Assembly: GCA_963969365.1 (NCBI GenBank)
Contig: OZ017752.1
Span: 558,001 to 622,000, forward strand
Direction: 5' to 3'
Source: Asterochloris sp. CNOR1
Lineage: Eukaryota > Chlorophyta > Trebouxiophyceae > Trebouxiales > Trebouxiaceae
Length of the DNA: 64,000 nt
The translations under genes and the position numbers were made by a program. Below, piece by piece: positions 55,901 to 64,000 of the stretch (position 1 is its first letter; each line of letters opens with the position of its first letter). The notes beneath the pieces were generated by a model. It was given only the letters and a program-made list of their open reading frames with translations, made no database searches and was not told the DNA's origin.

Positions 55901-58151
55901 AAGTCTGGAGGTCTTGCTCTTTGTCAGGGGGATTGTGACGTCTGCGCTGCTTGGGCGGCAAAGTTCTCAAACAGCTGATGTCCAGCAGGTGGAGCCCACA
56001 GGACCACGGCGCCCTGCAGCATGCTTGCAGCCCAGTGCATCACCACACATGATGCCCATGCGCCGCTGTTTCCCCACTCTGCATGTGATGACATGCAAGC
56101 CTTCGCAGGGCTGCCCCTGACAATGAGACCACCTTTCTGAAGTATGGCTTTGCCATTGTGGCTGGCCTATCCTGCAGCAGAGGGGTTCTCACTGGGCAGC
56201 TTGCTTGTCCCAGCATGCCCAGGCCTCTGTACCTTTGCAGCAACATCAAGGAGCCTTCTGACGGTGTGCTGCTCCCTCCTATGCTGCAGAGCGCAACATG
56301 GAGGACATTGGTGCCCACAGGATGGTCAGCCCTGCCTGACTGATTGCCATAAGCCCTGCAGCAGCTCTTATGTATGACGCCCATTTCCCTCCCACACTCC
56401 TCGAGCAACAAAGCTGTCGAATACTTTGGCTTCGCTACCCTGCAGCAGGCATCACCCAGAGCAACATGGCCGGGTGCTCAGCTCCGCTGAGGAAACCCTC
56501 GTCCTGATGCTGTGCCCTGCCCTGCCCTGCAGCTGGCATCACGCATGGTGACGTGGCGGCACGAAATTTCTTCGTGTCAGACGGCCAGCGCACAGCCAAG
56601 CTGGCCGACTTTGGCATGTGCTGTGGGCAGTGGGCCCACCGCCACCAGACAGCATATGACGAAGTGCTCTCCTCTCCGGAGATGCATATGTGCCTGCCCC
56701 AGCGTTTGCATGGGCCTGCGCAGGACATGTTTGCTCTGGGGGGCGTCTTCTACACCATGCTCACAGGCAAGTTGCACATTTAGCTTTTCCTTGGGATTCA
56801 TGTATGCCTGCATGGGCCAACTACAGTCCATGTCTGCCTTGGGCTTCACGATCTGCTGACAGGAAGTGCTTGCGTGGATGATGCTCAACTGAGCGCACCG
56901 CAGCTTGGCCACTGGCTGCAGAGACAGTAGGAGACCTGCCCTTGTGGCACGCTGAAAGAGAAGAGCCTGCACTAGCAGCTGCGCAACAGTCAGTGCGCCC
57001 TTGACATCATATTTGATTGCTCATGATCCCTGCACCTGATGCCCAACCTCTGCTGCACACAGCATCCAGATAGCAGGTGGCATGCTGCTGCAGGGGAGAG
57101 CTGCCTCTTCACTCAGGTACAACAGCTCCGGGACGACAGTGCCTCAGACGAGCAAGTCGTGCTGGCCATGACAGAGGTGCTGGGGCCCTGGCCTTTGAAT
57201 GAGGGCTATGTTGACCACGTGAGATCCACTTGCACAGCCCTTCAGCTTGACCTGCATGAGGGGCAGGGCTCTGTTATTTGTTCTTCATGCACACCGTACT
57301 GATGCTTGGCTTCTTTCTGGCCCAGCAATGGCATGCTTCCTTGGGCAGATGCTGCGGGGCCATACAGTTCCCCACCAGGCTCTTGGGATGAAGATTTACA
57401 CCCCAGGGTCTGCTTGCCTGCAGATACGCAGCCAGAAGTGGCAAGACTTCTTGTCGGCGGAGCATGAGGCGGGCCTGCAGTCCAAGCATGTTGTGGAGCA
57501 AGCTCTGCTCCACTTACCAGGGGCTGTGGAACTCGTTCATGGCTGCCTACATTGGGACCCTGATCAGCGCTGGACAGCTGGCAAAGCGTTGCAGAGCCCT
57601 CTCTTCAGTGGCCTGCCGCAGATACCACAGTAAGCAATGGCCAAGCTTGCTGTGTACACAGCACTGGGGCCCCATGACACTGTCTGTCCTCAGCTGCTGC
57701 TGTGCCATGCTGAATGTGCTGCACCAGCGCATCATGCATCCCCGCACCGGGCGGCATGCTGTGCAGCGCTCATCTGTTCTGTGATGCATGTGCTGCACCA
57801 TGGCAGGGGTGTGCTTGCATTGCGCATGCCTGCACCGCTGCCTGCATGGTGGCCCTCGTTACACGCTGACGTGCCCCCACAGCCCCTTGAAGCTGCCAGG
57901 CGCTTTGCTGCTGCAGACCACCGGCGCTACAGCTGCCCCCAGAGCTTGTGCTGATGGAAGAAGGGAGGCTGAGCATGGATGACATGCTGGCCTGCATTCA
58001 TCGCCATGCCGAGCAGGATCGAGAGCTCGCTGTGCAGTTGAAACAGCAGCAGGCCCTGCCAGGCAAGCAGCCACAGAGGCGGCCAGGTGCCAAGCAGGGC
58101 CCCAGGCTCAAACGTGCAGCCTACCACACACTTGTCAAATGCCCAGCCTGA
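52953..58151 (+). CDS. Divergent non-RD protein kinase
   Basis: An N-terminal helical region (DLLDSEARSLLEGMHATADQ, EVDVMRRLAGNAATAAELLR, LASLQDSAAFLEDIAVLSGD) precedes a full kinase domain over about nine exons. Visible motifs: glycine loop LGRMLGAGSFGVV near 53850; ATP lysine in GQAFALKFLH; alpha-C glutamate in RENAVNEIVVG; catalytic loop ITHGDVAARNFF, keeping the Asp and Asn but with Gly for the Arg of HRD; LADFGMC; SSPEMH as APE; DMFALGGVFYTMLTG; and a C-lobe block HGCLHWDPDQRWTAGKAL. All core catalytic residues are present, so activity is likely. A coiled tail (RLSMDDMLACIHRHAEQDRE) ends at 58151. The intron after MLTG begins with GC (G|GCAAGT). The start is uncertain: ATG 52953, or the exon continues from the AT-hook gene. 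Confidence 0.74.
53810..54060 (+). repeat. Decayed copy of the kinase glycine-loop exon
   Basis: The exon end at 53810-53886 (CAGCAGGAGCTGCAAG through the GTATGC donor) is repeated at 54001-54060 with about 16 bases missing. The donor AAGGTATGC is intact in the copy, but the frame is broken by a TAG. Confidence 0.82.
54936..54968 (+). other. Potential G-quadruplex in a kinase intron
   Basis: A run of five or more G-tracts of 3-6 bases separated by 1-4 bases (TGA, A, C, AGAT spacers). This matches the classical quadruplex pattern on the coding strand, so it would be present in the pre-mRNA. Confidence 0.75.
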
Positions 58152-58585
58152 GCCTGTGCATCAGCCCAGCATTTCAGGCCTGAATCTAATCCATCGACTC
58201 GCTGAATCATGCATCCCCAGCACCTACTCGAGCTCACAGGCCTTCCATGCCAGCAGAGCTGCCCAGCAAGCCGTGCAAGCTTGTTTTCTGATTCATTCAG
58301 TCTTGTGGCAAACTATATGCCTGGAGACTGTGCTGTCAGCAGCTGTATCGTGTGCAGGATGCAGTTGTGCCCTGTTGTCTGCCATGCCTGGAAATTATAT
58401 CGACAATGAAAGATTTGCCTGTCATATAGGCCCCGAGGTCACCACGCTCTGATCCAATTCTCCCCTGCTGTCCGCTATGATAAAGAGTAAGCCCGTCACA
58501 TAGGCCTGAGGTCTCAGGCCCGCCGAAGCTCGTCTGACCATGCGCTTATGGCTTCAACAATGTTGCTAAAGTCGCTCACATCATC
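58152..58585. other. Intergenic region
   Basis: About 430 bases between the kinase stop and the reductase start on the same strand. A short imperfect repeat (GTCATATAGGCCCCGAGGTCAC near 58422 and GTCACATAGGCCTGAGGTCTCA near 58496) is the only pattern I see. It should contain the kinase 3' end and the reductase promoter. Confidence 0.4.
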
Positions 58586-61195
58586 ATGGTGCGAGCCCTT
58601 GGGCTTAGTCTGCAACTCACAGATGCACACAACAGAGATTGTGAACCAATAAACTGTGATGTTTTCCTGCAGGGCGCCAGAAAAACAGTGTTAGTTCTAG
58701 GAGGCAGTGGCTATCTTGGCCAGTTTGTTGTGCAGCACCTCTTGAAGTCATGCAGGGTGGGGCCAGCCATGCTCAAGAGCTGTGCCTTACCAAAATGGGC
58801 ATGCTGCAAAGGCTGGCTGCATCTGCAGGTCGGTTTCACACACCATTCCACCTCACCCCCAGGTCTGTCAAAATCTGCAGGCCTCTGTGTCCCTTTGCAT
58901 TGTGGCCCTGCTGATCGGCTCTGAGGCAGTCCATCTGCCCCCTGCAGATTTTGGAGACGATGTGCCAGCCTTCTGGGTGCGCTCTGGAGCTCTGCCGCGC
59001 CTTTTTCCACCTCACTATTCACCAGAATCACTTTTGCTGTCACGTGTCCCACAAGCTTTTCCACTGGCTGCCTGACTTCTGCCACAGCGGGATTGTGCAC
59101 ATCAGTGCCAGTGCCATTGTTCATGAACCCAGAAAACAACGGGCAGCAGCCAGCTGTGAGTGCTCTGCAGATCAACATGGCATCAGGGCAGGGTCTGCAT
59201 GACTGCTTTGATACCCTCAAAGATGTGGACGTCGTTGTCAACTGCGCAGCCCTCAGCTCGCCAGCAGCATGTGCCAAGCACCCTCAGCATGCAAGGTCAG
59301 TGTTGGTCCCCGGCCACCATAGGATCTCTCTGAGGCAACCTGCTGGGAGGCCTGCACCAATTTGTCGTCATCTTACTGCAGGGCAGTAGGCTATTGGTGC
59401 CCAAGAGGTGATTGGCACTTTGCAACGCCGCCCTTTGATGCTGCAGGGCCGTCAATGTCCCTGCCAAGCTGATTGATGCCCTAGACGTGTACAGCACTGT
59501 GCATGAAAAGCAGCCCCTCCTTGTACACCTCAGCACTGACCAGGTGAGATCAGTACACCAATGAGACGCTGCTCTTCTTGTGCCCCCAGCTTCTGCCATA
59601 ACCTGTGCAGTCAGCAGTCCGCATTGGCAGCAAGGGCATAGTACATCCCTCAGCCGCTGCTGCTCAAGGCTGGCAATGTAGTGCAGTCAATCAAAGCATG
59701 CTATCGGTGACTTGTCATGGTTCGTCAGAACTGCACTCTGCCTAAATCTTTGCACTCATGCCTTGAAGCTTGCACCAGTGAAGGCAGCCCACATGCTGCC
59801 CCATACCGCAGCCCAGCCTGTGCAAAAACTAGATCTTGCGGCATGCGCTCATCATCAATTGCTTGGCGAATGTGTTGTTGTCACTGAAGGTGTACCATGG
59901 CAGCAAGTCGTGGTGGAGGGAGGACGATGAGACCTCCCCCATCAATGACTATGGCTTGACCAAGAGAGATGCGGAGCTGCTCATACAGGTCTGCCAGTGG
60001 CCACCTGCATGCATGTGATGACTTGACGAATGCTTGCCTTCGCCATGCTCCATGGCATCACGGCAGCATCCTACCCTGCATGCGTCCACATTTGAAAGGA
60101 CAGGGGCGTGAGCTTAAGCTGCTCTTTTGCTCTGGGCCATTGCGGTGGATGCTGCTGCAGCAAGCAAGGCGACTCAAGATGGCACATGCTGCAGGAGAGG
60201 TGGCCGTGCCATGTGATTCTCCGCAGCAGCATCATGTATGGCCCCCAGTCAGCTGTGCCCGTCTCCAGAACCCTCTTCCTTCAGTTTGTATCATCCGCAC
60301 TCAGTCAGGGTGAGCAAGCTGCACGGCAGCCTCCTGTCTTTTGCTGGGACTGCATTTTGAAGAGCGTTGCCACTCGACCGTGGACAGAAGTCTGGCCAGT
60401 CCTGTCCCAGCACTCTGCACTGTGCCTGCTGCATTGTGCGCACGCCTACATCCTTTGCAGTGCTGCATTTTCTGCGCCAGAACCAGCACAAGCAGCCTCT
60501 CTTTGTCAGCCTGAGACCGTCATGCTCGCGCAGGTGCAGTGTCTCCACTGTGCTGCAGGCAAGTCTGCCACCTTTTTCAGTGACGAGTTCCGCTGTCCAA
60601 TCTATGTCCAGGACATAGTCCAGATTCTTCAGCTCATTGTCGAGCGCAGCAGCGAGGGACTCCCAAACAAATTGTACAACCTCGGCGGAGAGGAGCGGCT
60701 CAGCAGGTGACTGTTGGCCCTGTGTCTACCTCTTGCCATATTTGAAGGCTGCTTGTGGCAGCCTGGCTCTTGTAGAACAGTGCAGTGGCTTTAGGGAGCT
60801 GCACCTTTCAGCACAGCAGCTCTGCAGAAGCTGGGAGGTCCATATCCAGCCTAGCTTGTGCCTGTGGCACAGTGGCTGTCAGGACAAGCTGCCATCCTTG
60901 ACGTGCAGCTTGCCAGCACTAAACACACCGCTGGTCTGCCTGCCACTGCAGGCTGCGTATGGCTGAGATCATCGCTGAGCAATGGAAGCTGTCAGGCCAG
61001 ATCGTTGCTGCAGCCAGCTCCTCTGTGGACCGTGGCCTGAAGAGTCCTGCAGACATCAGCATGGACATCTCACGGCTCAAGGCTGACTTGAACCCACACC
61101 TCACCCCTTTTGCAGCTGCAATTGATCAAATCGGCAGCATGAGTGAGCCTCTGGATATGCCGCCTGCACGCAGCATAGAAAGACTGGGCCAGTAG
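58586..61195 (+). CDS. RmlD/MAT2B-like NAD(P)-dependent reductase (extended SDR)
   Basis: From ATG 58586 a ~30-residue N-terminus precedes KTVLVLGGSGYLGQFVVQHL, the Rossmann GxxGxxG motif. Further exons give DCFDTLKDVDVVVNCAALSS, AVNVPAKLIDALDVYSTVHE, HLSTDQ joined to VYHGSKSWWREDDETSPIND, the catalytic YGLTK (YxxxK), RWPCHVILRSSIMYGPQS, FSDEFRCPIYVQDIVQILQL and GLPNKLYNLGGEERLSR. The last exon (MAEIIAEQWKL, RGLKSPADISMDISRLKADL) ends at 61195. Relatives are dTDP-4-dehydrorhamnose reductases and the regulatory beta subunit of methionine adenosyltransferase. Block order fits either, so a sugar-nucleotide reductase or a MAT2B-like regulator are both possible. The 5' exon start is the least certain part. 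Confidence 0.8.
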
Positions 61196-61428
61196 TACGG
61201 TTTGAGACCAGTTCAGGCTGAACAATCTTGACAACAGCTGCTTTGGTATGGATCGGAATATATGGCAGGTATGTTTGAGGCCACAGTTCACCAGGCCATT
61301 GAACAGTGTACATCCCCAACATGGGTTCAGTTTGCTGAGAAAGAAATGGCAGCATTTCTGTTTGCCCATGCCGTGGAACAATCCTTCACACTGATGTGTT
61401 GCATCTCTTGAGGCAGCGTGTGCTGAGT
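61196..61428. other. Short intergenic spacer
   Basis: 233 bases between two genes on the same strand. Nothing recognisable, but it should hold a 3' end and the next promoter. Confidence 0.4.
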
Positions 61429-64000
61429 ATGGGCCGTGAGGCGGGCTCTGGGCGAGAGCACAGGCACAGCAGCAAGGACAAACACCGGGACCCCGAAAGC
61501 ACCAGGGATCCCAGCAGGCACAGAACAGATACCAGCTCTGAGAAGGTGCGCAGCTCGGCTGAGTGATCGCGGAATGGTGTCAGTGATGTCCTGCCGGTGG
61601 CCTGCTACCCCATGATGAGGTCCAGCAGGGCACAGAACGAGTATGTGGCAAGCTCTGATGGTTGGCATTGCATGGCGACAGGCTGCATGCCACAAAGCCC
61701 AGACTGCGACATGTGCTAAGCCCTTCCACAGCCTTCGCCAAACATTGCCATGGTGCCAGGAGCTGCTCCTGTGCAGCTCAGCACAGAGCGTGCAGTTAGA
61801 ATGCTGTTGAAGCTTGGGGCTGCAATGCTGCGTTGCTCCCTGCAGGTCTTGGATAAGGCTGCTGCAGGGAGCAGCTCCAAAGAGGATCACCGCAGACATA
61901 AGTCCCGGAGTGACCACAAAGAGCACCGGCACCTCAGGTCAGCATGCGCCCTGTTTGCAGAGGGCTTCATGTGCCTCTCAACTGCAGGCATGCAAGCCAG
62001 CGTCACCACTGCCAAACCTGCAACAGGCAGTGCAGCCCCTAGGCCAAAGCCTCCCTGCCTGAGCTGTCTCCATCCACAAATGCCAGGTGGCTGCAATTGA
62101 GGCAGATAGCCTGCAGGCACCCTGCTGAATGCCTACCTGGCTGTGCAGGTGGCACACAAGATGGCATGCATCTGCACCTTCACAGGCAGCCTGCTGCAGA
62201 TGGCAACAGGTTGCCTGCAGGCGATCATGCCCTGCTCGTCCACGAGCACTGTGCTGACTGCCCATTCGCCTGACTGTGCAGGTCCCCCAGAGATGTAGAT
62301 CACGCAGATCGCAAGCGCAGTCGACGGGAGGAGGAGAGCGGGGACAGACCCTCCAGCAGGCATGAGCGCGACAGAGATAGGGATCGAGACAAAGACAGGG
62401 ACCACAGCGAGAAGCACCTCCGGAACGATCGGGACAGGCATATATCTGAGGGCCAGTCAGAGCGGGACCCCAAAAGACGTGAGGCTGGCATCTCCACAGC
62501 ATAAGACAGCACACCATCTGTCGCTGGCATGTCTGCATGGAGCCGCAACAGGCATTGTTTGCAGCTCAAACTCATTCTCGCTACAGCCACTTTCTTAAAC
62601 GGCATTATTGTGCTTTTGCATGCTTGCAATTATGCATCAACAGCTCGCTGATTTAGCCACCGCGGCAGCTGGCCTGCTGATATGTGAGGCCCTGTGACCC
62701 TGCTTGCCACTCAGCTGTCTCTGGAGTGCTGCCCGGCTTTGCCTTCAGGCGCAGTGCCTCCTGGCCTGCATGTCCACCACAGACATGCTCAGCTCATGCT
62801 CAGCATCATGTGCCTGCCACTAAAAGGCTGCCATGGCGTGCTGCAGGGGCACAACTTGCCATGCTTGTGCTCCTACTCCATGCTGAAAATTGCTGCACCT
62901 TGGGGGTGTTTCCGGCTCAGTTCAGTTCAGCATCCGCCAACGCTCTGCCTGACTGCAGTCACTGCTCACCATCTGAGTGGCAGCCTGCCCGCCATCAACG
63001 AGCAGCCGGGCCATGCTGCAGGCAGAGTGATCACAGCTCTGCATTGTGCCTATGGCAACTACCTCGCTAGCAGGCTGTCTGACTGCAGGTGCTGCTCACC
63101 ATCTGTCTGGCAGCATGCATGCCGTCAGCAAGCTGCCATGCGATGCTGCAGGGCGCAGCGACCACAGGTCAGCATCCCGCCCGCGGGAGCAATCAAGGGG
63201 GCCTGGCAAGTCTGCAGGGGACGAGGCCCCAGTTGTCGCGCTGAACCAGCAGGAGCAGAAGGACATCGATGCCAGGGTGAAGCGGGCGGCTGCCTGGCAG
63301 CAGCGGCAGCAGGACAAGCTGACAGATCAGGCTGCCGCCGAGAAGGCAGAGGCTGAGATTGCTGCAAAGGTGAGGGGTGATGTCAGCTGAAGAATGCTGC
63401 AAACTGTAACAGCTGAGGTTTTGCTCTGGCCCCCAAGAGGACAACATGCGTGCATGGCAGCGTCTGTGACCTCCTGTGGCCGGCTGGAGCCACCGGGAGG
63501 CAGAGGCTGGGTGGCCGCCATGTGGTGTGCCTAGGCTGAGATCATCAGTGCCTGCCATGCATTCAAGTGACCTGAGGCAGTTGAGCAGGCAGAAAGTGAG
63601 GCGGCTTGCTCACTCAGGATCTGTCTGGGCTGCACCTTTTTTTTTACCTGCAGCATCCCAGAGTGACCTGTGGCAGACAAGAGCATTTGCTGCCAGCAGG
63701 CCTTGAAAGCAGCCTGTGCAATTCACTTGCCAGACCAATGCCCCACATAGAGCTGTTGTGCATTTGCTGAAATTGCCTAAGCTGAGCCAGCAAGGCACAC
63801 TCAGCCAAGCAGCTATCCCTGGCTTGCATTTGAACACATTGCTCATGTGAGCCCAGGCTGAGGATCCGGAAAACGAGCTGCCATGACGATCATGCTTCTC
63901 AGCCAATGTGGCGCAGTCATATGTACGCAAGCTCAATGATCACTTGATGTGCTGCAGGGCGGCTGGAACTTGGAGGATGAGGGGGGCTTTGATGAGGATG
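61429..64000 (+). CDS. RS-rich protein, probable 5' part of a PRP5/DDX46-like helicase
   Basis: Cut off by the window end. ATG 61429 gives MGREAGSGREHRHSSKDKHR. Further exons give AGSSSKEDHRRHKSRSDHKE, then RKRSRREEESGDRPSSRHER with an RD/DR repeat, then SASRPREQSRGPGKSAGDEA and KDIDARVKRAAAWQQRQQDK. The exon running off the edge starts GGWNLEDEGGFDED. Splice donors and acceptors are present at each exon. The MGRE start, the RS/RD-rich head, the RVKxxxxWQ helix and the following [G/K]xWxLE-acidic block match the N-terminal layout of DDX46/Prp5, the ATPase that remodels U2 snRNP. The helicase motifs themselves lie beyond the window, so other RS-domain splicing proteins remain possible. Confidence 0.55.
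62946..63176 (+). repeat. Decayed copy of a 3' splice site region
   Basis: The ~100 bases before and across the acceptor at about 63168 (63075-63176, with CTGCTCACCATCTG and ATGCTGCAGG) are matched by 62946-63047. A looser third copy lies near 62760-62850. Both clear copies contain a CACAG acceptor. Confidence 0.72.

Noticed and set aside
1-64000. Bacterial-type operons, CRISPR arrays or integrated virus
   Set aside because: Genes are spliced, on alternating strands, and of eukaryotic families; no regular spaced repeats, integrase, capsid or reverse transcriptase motif was seen.

Overview
The window is nuclear DNA of an intron-rich green alga. It most resembles a trebouxiophyte such as Coccomyxa, but the genus is an inference. 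Evidence: moderate-to-high GC; many short introns, almost all ending in CTGCAG or TGCAG; and plant/algal protein layouts, namely a parvulin-rhodanese fusion, a UVR-ApaG fusion, and a CPFC glutaredoxin with a plastid-type N-terminus. I see no tRNA, rRNA, CRISPR array, virus or intact transposon. Coding sequence is broken into small exons, so gene coordinates below are spans from first to last supported codon, introns included.

Layout: 170-960 (-) two-exon hypothetical gene; 1050-1637 (+) small membrane protein; 2209-4000 (-) UVR-ApaG protein; 4883-5581 (+) intronless PIG-X; 5648-6516 (-) unidentified spliced gene; 7434-9891 (+) medium-chain quinone-oxidoreductase-like enzyme; 11021-11290 (-) possible small ORF; 11474-22629 (+) exportin-4; 22860-24945 (-) Rab7; 25024-26056 (+) glutaredoxin; 26216-37760 (-) importin-9; 37898-39530 (+) PpiC/rhodanese protein; 39531-41397 intergenic region with duplicated palindromes; 41398-49508 (+) VPS3/VPS39-family tethering subunit; 49553-50807 (-) NAA10; 51052-52571 (+) AT-hook protein; 52953-58151 (+) non-RD protein kinase, possibly fused to the AT-hook exons; 58586-61195 (+) RmlD/MAT2B-like reductase; 61429 to the window end (+) an RS-rich protein that looks like the 5' part of a PRP5/DDX46 helicase.

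Most genes are independent housekeeping functions: nuclear transport (exportin-4, importin-9), late endosome/vacuole traffic (Rab7 and a CORVET/HOPS-type subunit), N-terminal acetylation, GPI-anchor synthesis, redox and splicing. Genes are tightly packed, with divergent starts 80-250 bp apart and convergent ends 40-70 bp apart.

The most unusual pattern is inside the introns. In at least six genes an intron carries one to three decayed, tandem copies of a neighbouring exon plus its splice sites ('shadow exons'), while one copy stays intact. Two other structures stand out: a perfect 74-bp-arm hairpin in an intron of the VPS3/39 gene (43256-43448), resembling a small-RNA precursor made by inverted duplication, and a duplicated ~300-bp intergenic unit in which each copy ends in an 88-nt palindrome.
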